DNA from: Flavobacteriaceae bacterium S0862 | GTDB taxonomy: Bacteria > Bacteroidota > Bacteroidia > Flavobacteriales > Flavobacteriaceae | DNA length: 64,000 nucleotides | Direction: 5' to 3' | Assembly: GCA_023015825.1 (NCBI GenBank) | Contig: JALKAW010000004.1 | Span: 124,001 to 188,000, forward strand | Shown: piece after piece, positions 45,632-54,652 of the stretch | Layout of the letters: each line of letters starts with the position of its first letter | Position numbering within the stretch: the stretch's first letter is position 1 | The notes under the pieces: generated by a model | Database searches by the model: none | What the model saw: the letters and a program-made list of their open reading frames with translations, nothing else | What the model was told of the DNA's origin: nothing | Made by a program: the position numbers and the translations under genes

Positions 45632-45767
45632 TTATTTGTTTAAAATGTGTTAACCAATAGTAGTCCTAATTCTTCAAAGATACCGTATGCATTGATATTA
45701 TGCAAACATCTCTATAATTAAAGCCTACTTTATGAATTATAATTGTTGAAAAAATAATTAAAAATAA

Positions 45768-45796
45768 AAAGCCCATCTAAAATTTAGATGGGCTTT
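45768..45796 (-). terminator. Terminator after the small cold-shock gene
   Basis: AAAGCCCATCTAAA-A-TTTAGATGGGCTTT, 14-bp perfect arms with a one-base centre, 22 bases past the stop; T-rich on the minus strand after the stem. Confidence 0.8.
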
Positions 45797-45818
45797 GTAA
45801 CATAGTTAAGCGTATATG

Positions 45819-46010
45819 TTATAAAACTTTTACGTTTACTGCATTCAATCCTTTTTTTCCTTCTGTTAGATCAAATTCAACTTCATCGCCTTCACGAATT
45901 TCATCAATTAATCCAGAAATGTGTACAAAATGTTCTTTGTTTGAACCTTCTTCAGTTATGAATCCAAAACCTTTGGTGTCATTGAAGAATTTTACTGTTC
46001 CTTTACTCAT
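45819..46010 (-). CDS. Cold shock protein
   Basis: 63 residues, a single CSD: MSKGTVKFFNDTKGFGFITE, EHFVHISGLIDEI, and KKGLNAVNVKVL. Nucleic-acid chaperone of the CspA family, slightly shorter than the E. coli protein. It has its own promoter (46042-46049) and a strong terminator. Confidence 0.92.
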   Translation of the reverse strand: MSKGTVKFFNDTKGFGFITEEGSNKEHFVHISGLIDEIREGDEVEFDLTEGKKGLNAVNVKVL

Positions 46011-46041
46011 TATAAAATATTTAATATTACTATTTAGTTGT

Positions 46042-46049
46042 CAAAGATA
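46042..46049 (-). promoter_or_regulatory. -7 box of the cold shock gene
   Basis: On the minus strand TATCTTTG matches TAnnTTTG, 31 bases upstream of the ATG. A TTTT about 20 bases further upstream could serve as -33. Confidence 0.45.
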
Positions 46050-46099
46050 ATGCCAGAAAGCTTATAAAACTATTTTTTATGGAAAAAGATTAAAAATAG

Positions 46100-46642
46100 T
46101 TAGTTTATGAGCACAATGCTTTCTATTTCCAATTGAAACTTTTCGTTAGTTTTGTTTCCAATTAAAAAAGCAATTTCTTCCATCATCTTCCCATCATAAT
46201 TTGGAACATTTACTTTATAACCTCTAAATTGAGGTACAAAATTATTGAAAGGAATTGTAATTGTTTCCCAGTCCCCGCTTGTATTAAAGGTTGAAACATA
46301 AGAATAACGCTGACGCCTATCACTCTTAATTCTAAATTGGTAAGAAGTACCATCACCTTTTAATTTTATAGATACTTTGCTATAATTTGAAACATTCTTC
46401 GAATTAAATTGATAACGCAAAGAGGAAAAACCACCATTATTCTCGGTTGTTACATCACCATAATAAATAGCATTTCCAGATTTGCCTAGCTTTATATTTC
46501 CTCTTGATAAGCCTCCCATTACTGTATCATCAACAATGTACCAATCATTAAGATTACCTGAAGCCTTAAAATTGTAAACTATTTGAGAGTTTATCTCTTC
46601 TCCAAAAAAAGTAATTAGTAGTAACAATATAAATGTTTTCAT
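46100..46642 (-). CDS. CIA30 family secreted protein
   Basis: 180 residues. Signal peptide (MKTFILLLLITFFGEEINSQ), then one CIA30 (complex I intermediate-associated protein 30) beta-sandwich domain. Its hallmarks are WYIVDDTVMGGLSRG and NNGGFSSLRYQF, and ending IGNKTNEKFQLEIESIVL. Bacterial members resemble carbohydrate-binding jelly rolls; no enzyme function is established. A TATTTTTG box lies on the minus strand at 46682-46675. Confidence 0.82.
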   Translation of the reverse strand: MKTFILLLLITFFGEEINSQIVYNFKASGNLNDWYIVDDTVMGGLSRGNIKLGKSGNAIYYGDVTTENNGGFSSLRYQFNSKNVSNYSKVSIKLKGDGTSYQFRIKSDRRQRYSYVSTFNTSGDWETITIPFNNFVPQFRGYKVNVPNYDGKMMEEIAFLIGNKTNEKFQLEIESIVLIN

Positions 46643-46745
46643 TTTTCGTTTAATATTATTAGTAAAGCATTAAACAAAAATACTATTTATACCATCTTTA
46701 AAAAAAAGTTTAACTATATTTTGGGTTTTAAAAGTTATAAGTTTT

Positions 46746-46894
46746 TTACTTTTTAAACTTTCTAAAATAGGAATCTAAGTTCCATGTTGGCCTTTCTTCT
46801 GTGACATTTATTAAATAACTATTCATAAATTGAAGCCTTACATAGGTTTTTGCAGCATCAAAATTAAACATATCAACATTTAACTCATCAATTA
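46746..46894 (-). pseudogene. Remnant of M28 peptidase 3' end
   Basis: About 49 codons, in frame to a TAA at 46748-46746. It encodes DELNVDMFNFDAAKTYVRLQ, then FMNSYLINVTEERPTWN and a RKFKK end. This matches the last codons of the intact peptidase at 48684-50342 (DELNDDMFNFDAAKTYVRLQ and TEEKPTWN), including near-identical DNA such as CATTTATTAAATAACTATTC. Homology stops abruptly near 46894, between it and the TIR gene. The rest of 46643-46942 holds nothing else. Confidence 0.85.
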
Positions 46895-46942
46895 TAGTCT
46901 GATGAATAAAGGTAATGTTAGTAATTAAAAAAGAATCCAGTA

Positions 46943-48673
46943 CTACAAGGATTCATTACTAGAATTAATTAAAAAACGCTTTTTATCCTCTTCATTTAAT
47001 TTTTCAATTGTACCAAACTTAGAATAATTATTAATTTTTGATATAATCAGCTCTGGATTTAAAGTAAAAATCCAACGTCTATCTAATTCAGGTATAGGAG
47101 GTGCAAACGGTCTAAAATTGATAAAAATAAAATTTGAATCATCTGAAAATTGATATTCATAATTAGATGATAAATCATCCCAAGGCATTACTAAATCAAT
47201 AATTTGTTCATCTTCATTATTAAATACACCAATATTTGTAATATATAATGTACTATCATTATTATACTTTTTTACAGGGCTTGAGCGCGAATAGGACTTT
47301 AGCTTTGGAGGCCATTCAATATTTAAAGTATCTAAACTTTGACTATGAAAAATTTCTTCACGTAATTGATGTTCATTTAAGGAAATGCCTAAATCTTCAA
47401 CAAATGCAGTGGCTTCGGTATCATATAAATGATAAAAATATTTTTCATGGCCATCACCCATTGGGCTATGTTCTTCAGCATTCCATGGCACATACATACT
47501 TTCGGTTAAAATTTGCTTTGATCTATCAATAAATGTAACTTTATTAATAGGATAGCGACTATTAAAATAATGCTTACGCTCTCTAAAAGAAGGAAAAAAG
47601 TAATTGCAATATTTATACAAATTTGGTTCTATTAATGTTGCAGTTGAAAATGATTGCCGAACTATTGCATATTTTCGATTTGTGGAATATAATACATCAT
47701 TTGAATCAGCCACAACTCTCCTACCTTCATAACAGTCAAATTCTGTAGGTCTTTTATCATAGATTCTTCTATCTTTTCTAAGATTGTCATCAGTAATATT
47801 ATGCTCTAGGTAAAAATCATTACCACTATAGAACACTTTTATTAATTGCTTTTTAGCTTTATCCAATGGCAAATCATTTTTTAATGCAAAAGTATATGCA
47901 TATTCGGCTAATCTAAGTGCTTTGGTTGGATCCTCATTAATTTCCGTTTGTATTGAAGCGATATAATTACCTAATAAAGCTCTTTTTGTTTCTCTTTGAG
48001 CGAGTATTTTTTGTTCATCAGCTTCAGCTTTTTTATTGAAAGCAAAAAAGGTTAAAAAAATAGATATGGTAAGAAATATTACCAGCACACTAATAACAGA
48101 ATTTCTAATTCTAATAAGTTTTTTATGCTGTTTGGTTGCTTCCCCAACCATATCTCCAATAGATTTTTTATGCATTGTAGCTGCTAACAATACAACATTG
48201 GATTTAAATTTTGGATTATCTAAATTTAATTGATCGTTTGTAAAACCTTCTCTAAAATCAACATAAAGAGGCTCATTATTAAATGCTCCTGATAGGTTTG
48301 TAGGTAAGGCTGTAGTTTTTGTCCAATCAAAATCATTTTTTGATTCATCCCAAACCAAATCACCATCTGTTAAAACAACAAGAAATTTATCTATTGATTT
48401 GTTTAACTTCCAATGTTCAACTTCTTTACGACACCATCTTGATTGTGCCGCTTTCCTCGATCCCAAAAAAATGAAATATTCTGAGTTATTAAGCCCATCT
48501 TCAATTTTCCCCCATAAATCCGGGGATGCAGATAAATCATTAGCATCTCTAAAAATTTCAAGAGCCCTCCTTTTAAACAATGGTTTAGCAAATTTTTCTA
48601 ACCCTCTTTCTAAAGAAGGTGCAAGGTCAGAGTCTTTTGCATGACTATAGGATAAGAAAGCATTATACTTCAT
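46943..48673 (-). CDS. TIR-domain membrane protein
   Basis: 576 residues. An N-terminal TIR domain (1-165) has NAFLSYSHAKDS, FRDANDLSAS, and FIFLGSRKAAQSRWCRKEVE; Glu 84 is at the NADase catalytic position. One membrane helix (191-212) follows, then about 360 residues with no domain I can name. The first part, ALLGNYIASIQTEINEDPTK then ALRLAEYAY, resembles linkers in TIR-WD40-like proteins. It could cleave NAD on sensing stress or infection; no known antiphage partner is next to it. It lies between the M28 gene and a remnant of that gene. Confidence 0.8.
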   Translation of the reverse strand: MKYNAFLSYSHAKDSDLAPSLERGLEKFAKPLFKRRALEIFRDANDLSASPDLWGKIEDGLNNSEYFIFLGSRKAAQSRWCRKEVEHWKLNKSIDKFLVVLTDGDLVWDESKNDFDWTKTTALPTNLSGAFNNEPLYVDFREGFTNDQLNLDNPKFKSNVVLLAATMHKKSIGDMVGEATKQHKKLIRIRNSVISVLVIFLTISIFLTFFAFNKKAEADEQKILAQRETKRALLGNYIASIQTEINEDPTKALRLAEYAYTFALKNDLPLDKAKKQLIKVFYSGNDFYLEHNITDDNLRKDRRIYDKRPTEFDCYEGRRVVADSNDVLYSTNRKYAIVRQSFSTATLIEPNLYKYCNYFFPSFRERKHYFNSRYPINKVTFIDRSKQILTESMYVPWNAEEHSPMGDGHEKYFYHLYDTEATAFVEDLGISLNEHQLREEIFHSQSLDTLNIEWPPKLKSYSRSSPVKKYNNDSTLYITNIGVFNNEDEQIIDLVMPWDDLSSNYEYQFSDDSNFIFINFRPFAPPIPELDRRWIFTLNPELIISKINNYSKFGTIEKLNEEDKKRFLINSSNESL

Positions 48674-48683
48674 TTATTGGCCC

Positions 48684-50342
48684 CTACTTTTTAAACTTTT
48701 TAAACTTTTTAAAGAATGAATTTTCATTCCATGTTGGTTTTTCTTCTGTAGCATTTATTAAATAACTATTCATAAATTGAAGCCTTACATAGGTTTTTGC
48801 AGCATCAAAATTAAACATATCATCATTTAACTCATCAGATGGTTTATGATAATGGTTTTTTGTAAAATCATTAATAATGGAGTCCAAACCTGTTTCAGAA
48901 GTTTCCGTTTTTAAGCCATATTTCATACGCAACGCAGGAATGCCTTCTAGTACAAAATTTAAATTATCACTTCGCACAAACCTTACCTGCTCTGGCATAT
49001 GGTCAGGATCAATACGTAAGTTTAATTGTTTTGCAGATCTTTCAACTAAATTCATAATACTACTCTGCTCTGCTCCTAATGGCTCGATCGATAGCATTGG
49101 AGCTATTAAAGTTGGCATATCCGTATTAACATTTGCAATGATTTTGCTTTGATCAACAGGCGGATTTACAGCTAGATATTTAGAACCTAGTAATCCCATT
49201 TCTTCGGCTGTAACCGCAGCAAAAATCACTGATCGCTTTGGCTTAGTTGGTAATTTACTATACAATCTAGCAATTTCAATCATAGCACTTATCCCTGAGG
49301 CATTATCGTGAGCACCATTATAAATTGAATCACCATTAATTGGTCTACCAATGCCAACATGATCTAAATGTGCTGTATGGACTATATATTCATCTTTTAG
49401 CTCCCCGCCTTCTAACAATCCAAGGACATTGGCACTTTCAAATTGCTTGAGTGTTGTTACTACCTTTCCGTTTAATTGAACAGATTGTAATGACTGCTTT
49501 AGAGCGTCACCATTTTCACTATAGCTTTTCCAATCTTCTTCTGTAAACCCTGTAAGTTTAGCTAATGATGACCAATTAAAATAGCCGCCAAATTTCATAT
49601 TACCAAAATTAGATCTACCAAGGGCTGTTCCATATGGCAATAACACACTATTGATACCTCGTTGTGACATTCTATCAAAACTTCCTTTAAAATTACCTCG
49701 CCCACCTGGAGCTGTTACAAATAATATGCCTTGTGCACCTAAATTGTCTAGTGTCGTAATTTTTGTATTAGTATTACTAAAGTAAGCTCTTTCACTTGCT
49801 GGCAAAGAACTAGGGGCTCCACTAAATATGGCAACAATTTTTCCTTTAACATCTAAGTTTTCAAAATCATTAAAACCATATTCGGGTGCTTCGACACCAT
49901 AACCAGCAATCACTAAATCTCCTGAAAAATCCGTTAAAATTTCGTTGGCATTTCCTGTAAAAAAATAATCTTCACCCACTTGGAGCGTGTCCTTATCGTT
50001 TAAGACCATATACGATTGTTCATTCTTAACCACAGAGTTTCGCAACTCCAATGTTTGATAATATGTACTTCGCTCCTTATCTCCTATTGGTGTAATACCA
50101 AACTCTTTATATCTATCAGCTACATAAGCCATAGCTTGCTTATATTCTGATGTCCCAGGAAGCCTACCCTTTAAGCTATCGTCAGCAAGCACAGCAATAT
50201 GATGCCTAATATCTTCTGGATTTACAGATTCCGTAAATTCAGCTAATGCTTTATCGCTTAATAAGGATTCTTCCCTACAACTGGTAGTGAAAATGATGCT
50301 CACACCTAAAAAAAGGTAGATTATTTTTTTATAAAAATTCAT
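48684..50342 (-). CDS. M28 family aminopeptidase with PA domain, lipoprotein
   Basis: 552 residues. Lipoprotein signal with Cys 22 (IIFTTSC). A PA insert domain (about 140-280), then the zinc peptidase core: HTAHLDHVGIG, NGAHDNASGISAMIE, VTAEEMGLLGSKYL, NVNTDMP, and HYHKPSDELN. All metal ligands are present. It should remove N-terminal residues in the envelope. Starts 26 bases after the upstream membrane-protein gene and so may share its transcript. Confidence 0.88.
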   Translation of the reverse strand: MNFYKKIIYLFLGVSIIFTTSCREESLLSDKALAEFTESVNPEDIRHHIAVLADDSLKGRLPGTSEYKQAMAYVADRYKEFGITPIGDKERSTYYQTLELRNSVVKNEQSYMVLNDKDTLQVGEDYFFTGNANEILTDFSGDLVIAGYGVEAPEYGFNDFENLDVKGKIVAIFSGAPSSLPASERAYFSNTNTKITTLDNLGAQGILFVTAPGGRGNFKGSFDRMSQRGINSVLLPYGTALGRSNFGNMKFGGYFNWSSLAKLTGFTEEDWKSYSENGDALKQSLQSVQLNGKVVTTLKQFESANVLGLLEGGELKDEYIVHTAHLDHVGIGRPINGDSIYNGAHDNASGISAMIEIARLYSKLPTKPKRSVIFAAVTAEEMGLLGSKYLAVNPPVDQSKIIANVNTDMPTLIAPMLSIEPLGAEQSSIMNLVERSAKQLNLRIDPDHMPEQVRFVRSDNLNFVLEGIPALRMKYGLKTETSETGLDSIINDFTKNHYHKPSDELNDDMFNFDAAKTYVRLQFMNSYLINATEEKPTWNENSFFKKFKKFKK

Positions 50343-50368
50343 GGTTGGATGTTTAAATATTAATGTTT

Positions 50369-51853
50369 TTAATTCTGTTTAGCTTTATCGATTAACAAAT
50401 CCATTATTTGTTGAGTTTCTTTATTATTCTCTTTTTTGACTTCATAAATCATGGCATTTGGATTCAGTATTTCCAAATTTGGAGAGCTTTTATCTAGCGT
50501 TTTAAACTTTTCCTGAATTACCTTTTTAATAAGAGGTATCGCATTAGTATAACCTAAAAATAAGATATTTTCAAGTTTTACAGAATTGAGTAATAAATTC
50601 ACCTCGTATTCACAGCCTTTATTTTTCTCAGAAAAACCACGAAGATCCATTAACACCACATTTGCTGTTGTAACTAATTTTTCTACAGTTATTTTCCATG
50701 TGTTATCATGACAAGACATTGGTTTTTCCTTAAATGTATTGTCAAGTTTAACGGGTTGTTTAATAAGCTTTTCAAGTTCTTTGTTTAGTTCTTCCTTATT
50801 ACTTACAAAATCCAATTTCATACGACGTCTGCTATATATTATAAATACAATTGCAGCAATGATCATTAAAAAAACAAATGGTGCAAATGGAGAGCCTGTA
50901 CCAGAATCCGCTGATGAATTTTCAAGTTGAGTGTATATTAAAAATATAAAAACAATGATGACCGGAAACTTATGGTTAAACTTTCTTTTCCAATACACTC
51001 GATAAAATGAAGGGTCTGCAACTGTAAAATACGAACCAAAATGTTTCCAAAATTTTGCTAAACTAGAAAAAGTAAACATTGAAGTTTTACTTATTAAGAA
51101 TACACGAAGAATTAAAAGCTTTAAATTAGGTCTTTTCCTAGCCTTGCTTCTTATTCTATTAATTAGGAATAAGTGAAAAATTGCTGGGATAAGAAAAATT
51201 ATGCCATCATCATAGTCCCCAAAAAGAAATCCTGAGAGAGCTTTTAGCAATGTACTTAATATCACTACTAAAGCCAATAATATATACCATCTTGTTTGAA
51301 AAATAGCAAATACCAATTTCCATATAGGTGAAACAAATCTAAATAACCCTTCTTGATAGGCTTTAAATTGATGCCTAAATCCAATAAATCGCATTATTGT
51401 CCAAATCAAGAATAAAGTCAGATATAAAAAATAAGGCAAGGCCTCTAAAGGATACTCGGCGTAAATAACTAAGGCTACAATAAAATACACAAGAACAATT
51501 AAAAGGTCTAGTTTAAATTGCTGATTCATGACTTTCTTTGCATTATCAACCATTTGGTGCCGATTAAGTGAGGTGTCACTAAAATCTGATTCAGAATTTA
51601 GAATAGTAAACTTAATTGTATTACTGTTTTGAATTTCAGCTATTTGTAATTCTATATCTGAACCCTTTATTTTTTTGGATTTAGACATCATACCACGATT
51701 CATAACTTTCATTAAAATAAATCGTGAAAAAATTGCTATTAATATGGCTATGATGATAATTACAAAGCGATTGGCTAAACCTATCTCAGGGTTTTGAGTA
51801 AAAAAAATCAATGACAAATTTGGAGCCAACAAAAAAATAAATAAATTAATCAT
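50369..51853 (-). CDS. Multi-pass membrane protein with C-terminal MDLRGF domain
   Basis: 494 residues. About seven membrane helices (two near the N-terminus, three or four in 115-240, one or two in 300-340), then a soluble C-terminal region (about 375-494). This contains VVLMDLRGFSEKNKGCEYEV followed by LENILFLGYTNAIPLI and an ending ILNPNAMIYEV. I recall a similar MDLRGF...GC.xE block in membrane proteins of other bacteria, but not a named family. The alternating beta/alpha pattern recalls TIR- or SLOG-like folds. It is first in a presumed operon with the M28 peptidase and lies just before the TIR gene. Confidence 0.65.
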   Translation of the reverse strand: MINLFIFLLAPNLSLIFFTQNPEIGLANRFVIIIIAILIAIFSRFILMKVMNRGMMSKSKKIKGSDIELQIAEIQNSNTIKFTILNSESDFSDTSLNRHQMVDNAKKVMNQQFKLDLLIVLVYFIVALVIYAEYPLEALPYFLYLTLFLIWTIMRFIGFRHQFKAYQEGLFRFVSPIWKLVFAIFQTRWYILLALVVILSTLLKALSGFLFGDYDDGIIFLIPAIFHLFLINRIRSKARKRPNLKLLILRVFLISKTSMFTFSSLAKFWKHFGSYFTVADPSFYRVYWKRKFNHKFPVIIVFIFLIYTQLENSSADSGTGSPFAPFVFLMIIAAIVFIIYSRRRMKLDFVSNKEELNKELEKLIKQPVKLDNTFKEKPMSCHDNTWKITVEKLVTTANVVLMDLRGFSEKNKGCEYEVNLLLNSVKLENILFLGYTNAIPLIKKVIQEKFKTLDKSSPNLEILNPNAMIYEVKKENNKETQQIMDLLIDKAKQN

Positions 51854-52002
51854 GGTTGGTTGGTAAGTGTTAAGGTATTGAAGATACGTTTTTTTTTAAA
51901 TCAAATTACAAACGGACTAACTTCTGAGCATTTTGATATATTCAATAATAGAGTTATTTTTCTATATATTTATAATTATTAAACAACTTTTTTTAAAAGG
52001 AT

Positions 52003-53877
52003 ATGAAATATTCTCTTTCGTTTTTTTTATTTTTTTGTTGGCTCCAAAGTTATTCTCAAGATTTGGTTAATTCTGAAATAAAAAGTAATTACCAACAAGG
52101 TATAGCCTTTCTTGAAGAAAAGAAATTTGATAAGGCAATAATTAGTTTTAATAAAGGCATAAAAGTTTCTAAATCTTTGGATAATGCAGCATTAATCGCT
52201 CTTGGCCAATTTAATCTAAGTGAATGTTATTTAGCTCTAAATAAACACCTTGAATCTATTAATACTGCTAATGAAGCTTTAATTCTATATAAGCGTTTGA
52301 AAAGAAATATCGAAATATCCAACTGTTATGCAAGACTTGGAGACATATATTTTAAAATTTCAAACTTTGACACGTCGCATAACTATTATTTTGAAGCCTT
52401 AAAAATTAAAGAGCAGCTAAACGACGAACTTGGTATTGCTGAAAACCTTGTTAGCATTGGTAAAATATATAAAATCACACCTGACCCAGATTTAGATCTT
52501 CCAAAAGCAAGGGTGAATTTTAACAAAGCATTAAAAATTTATGAAAAGCTTGGTCATCAAGAAGGAATCATTTATAGTTTGACAGATATTGGAGCAATTA
52601 ATTTAAAAGAAGGGATTAATCACTCCGATCAAGAAAAAATAGTAAAAGCTATTGATATTTTTAAGCAAGCTTTAGTAAAAGCTGAAAATTTAAAATTAGT
52701 AAAAAGTCAAGCTATATTGTTAGGTAATATTGGACCTTCTTTACGAATGCTCGATAGAAATGAGGAATCTCTTGATTATTTATTTAGAGCATTAGAAATT
52801 AAATTAATTCTTAAAGATTCCACAAGTGCAGCACATTCTTGTAACGATATATCGGAAACATATATTGCTATGAATGATTTATATAACGCGAAGAAATATG
52901 CATTAAAAGCTGTTGATTTGGCAAAGGGAGTAAGCCTCAATCAAGAGAGGTTTGCTTTTTATTTACTATCTGAAATAAACAATAGCTTAGGTGATTATAA
53001 AAGTGCAAACAATGATTTAAAGCAATTCTATAAGTTAGCGGATAGTATATTTTCAGCACAAAAAATGATGAAAATTAATGAGAACCAAATTAAATATGAA
53101 ACTGAAAAGAAAAGTCTCACCATAAAAGCGCAGGAAAGTGATATTGCATTGCTCAATGAGAAAAACAAGGTAAAAAATCAGTATATGGTTTTGGGCACAT
53201 TTGTGTTAATTTCTGTATTTGGCTTTATTATTATTGTAAGGTCCAGAAACAGAGAGAAGCACAAGCAATTACTGCAAGCACAATTTTCTAGAGATTTATT
53301 GCAATCACAAGAAGAAGAAAGGATCCGTATTGCAAAAGATTTGCATGATAGTGTTGGACAACAACTAACCTTAATAAAAAAGAAATCTCAAAAGGTAAAT
53401 CAGGAAGAAATTAGCCAGCTTACCAATAATGCACTGGAAGATGTAAGAAGTATTTCAAGAGGGTTGTATCCAGCTATGCTCCATCAATTTGGATTAACAG
53501 ATAGTATTGAACAATTAATATTAGATTTTGACGAACAGACAGATTTATTCTTTTCATCAGACATTGCAAACATAGATGCGTATTTAAATGAAGAAGAGAG
53601 TTTAAATTTTTATAGATTTATGCAAGAGAGCCTAAGTAATGTTGTGAAGCATTCTAAGGCCAAGGCTGTTTCAGTTTTTATTGAGAAACTACAAGATAAA
53701 ATTTCAGTCTCCATACAAGATAATGGGATTGGTTTCATTATTAATGAAGCCAAAAAACAAAATAGCCTAGGATTAAAAACACTTGCTGAACGAATTGAAA
53801 TATTAAAAGGGAAATTTAAAATTGATAGTCAACTCAAAAAAGGCACAACACTTTCTGCTATAATACCGACAGCATGA
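52003..53877 (+). CDS. TPR-domain sensor histidine kinase (NarX/LiaS type)
   Basis: 624 residues. Signal peptide (MKYSLSFFLFFCWLQSYSQ), about seven TPR units (about 30-340) in the periplasm, a coiled coil and one membrane helix (about 390-410). The HisKA_3 motif RIRIAKDLHDSVGQQLT and the HATPase N-box MQESLSNVVKHSKA with DNGIGF follow. The family senses through the TPR part and phosphorylates a LuxR-type regulator, here the next gene, which overlaps by 4 bases. Confidence 0.92.
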   Translation: MKYSLSFFLFFCWLQSYSQDLVNSEIKSNYQQGIAFLEEKKFDKAIISFNKGIKVSKSLDNAALIALGQFNLSECYLALNKHLESINTANEALILYKRLKRNIEISNCYARLGDIYFKISNFDTSHNYYFEALKIKEQLNDELGIAENLVSIGKIYKITPDPDLDLPKARVNFNKALKIYEKLGHQEGIIYSLTDIGAINLKEGINHSDQEKIVKAIDIFKQALVKAENLKLVKSQAILLGNIGPSLRMLDRNEESLDYLFRALEIKLILKDSTSAAHSCNDISETYIAMNDLYNAKKYALKAVDLAKGVSLNQERFAFYLLSEINNSLGDYKSANNDLKQFYKLADSIFSAQKMMKINENQIKYETEKKSLTIKAQESDIALLNEKNKVKNQYMVLGTFVLISVFGFIIIVRSRNREKHKQLLQAQFSRDLLQSQEEERIRIAKDLHDSVGQQLTLIKKKSQKVNQEEISQLTNNALEDVRSISRGLYPAMLHQFGLTDSIEQLILDFDEQTDLFFSSDIANIDAYLNEEESLNFYRFMQESLSNVVKHSKAKAVSVFIEKLQDKISVSIQDNGIGFIINEAKKQNSLGLKTLAERIEILKGKFKIDSQLKKGTTLSAIIPTA

Positions 53878-54521
53878 TGAATCATAAAATTAAAATATTA
53901 GTAGCAGATGATCATCCAATGCTACTTAAGGGCTTGATAAACGAATTAATGGATCAAGGGTTCAATGTGCTAGAAGGAGCCTCTAATGGAGCTCAAGCGT
54001 TACATACTATAGGCTCTGAAGTGCCAGATATTGCAATTATAGACATTAATATGCCGTTGCTTAATGGTTTTGAAGTTGTCAATAAATGTAAAGAAAAAGG
54101 AATAAGCACGCGTTTTATTATTCTTACTTCTTATAAAGAGAAGAGTTACATATTAAAAGCTAAAAAATTAAATATTTCAGGATATTTGTTAAAAGACGAA
54201 CCATTTATTGAAATTAAAAGATGTATTCAGTCTGTATTAAAAGGTGAATTTTATGCCAGCAAAGTTTTTAACCAAATAGTTAATACTGAAATTTCACCTC
54301 AATTAGAAAAAATTAAACATCTCTCTCCCTCAGAGCGTACCATAGTTAGGTTAATTGCTCAAAATAAATCATCAAAAGAAATTGCAGACCTTCTTACTAT
54401 TTCACACCGCACAGTACAAAAGCATAGATCCAATATCATATCGAAATTGGATTTACCATCAGATTCTGATGCGCTATCACATTGGGTGTTGATAAACAAA
54501 GAACTTTTAATTTCAGTCTAA
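53874..54521 (+). CDS. NarL/LuxR-type response regulator
   Basis: 215 residues. Receiver with DDH (12-14), phospho-Asp 57 (IIDINMPLLNG) and LLKDEP near 108; GerE/LuxR helix-turn-helix (about 150-205) with LSPSERTIVRLIAQNKSSKE and LTISHRTVQKHRSNI. Starts within the kinase stop (ATGA). The likely target is directly downstream, where four TACGTA-like boxes lie before the next gene (54554-54590). Confidence 0.93.
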   Translation: MMNHKIKILVADDHPMLLKGLINELMDQGFNVLEGASNGAQALHTIGSEVPDIAIIDINMPLLNGFEVVNKCKEKGISTRFIILTSYKEKSYILKAKKLNISGYLLKDEPFIEIKRCIQSVLKGEFYASKVFNQIVNTEISPQLEKIKHLSPSERTIVRLIAQNKSSKEIADLLTISHRTVQKHRSNIISKLDLPSDSDALSHWVLINKELLISV

Positions 54522-54553
54522 CTAATTGTTTTACTGTTATTTAGTAAATGCTG

Positions 54554-54590
54554 TACGTACCTATACGTATTTTATGTACTACCCTACGTA
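54554..54590 (+). promoter_or_regulatory. Array of TACGTA boxes, candidate LuxR-type regulator sites
   Basis: TACGTA at 54554-54559, 54564-54569 and 54585-54590, with a variant TATGTA at 54573-54578. The start points are about 10, 9 and 12 bp apart, so on nearly one face of the helix. It lies between the regulator stop and the secreted-protein gene at 54653, where an activator site would be expected. Confidence 0.55.
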
Positions 54591-54652
54591 TTTCTTTTTC
54601 ATATGATGAAATCTACATTTACATCATATTAATCATTTAAAACTTCTGCATC

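Noticed and set aside
46943-51853. Thoeris or CBASS antiphage system
   Set aside because: There is a TIR protein but no ThsA-like SIR2/SLOG effector, cyclase, or Cap gene; only a loose neighbourhood argument remains.
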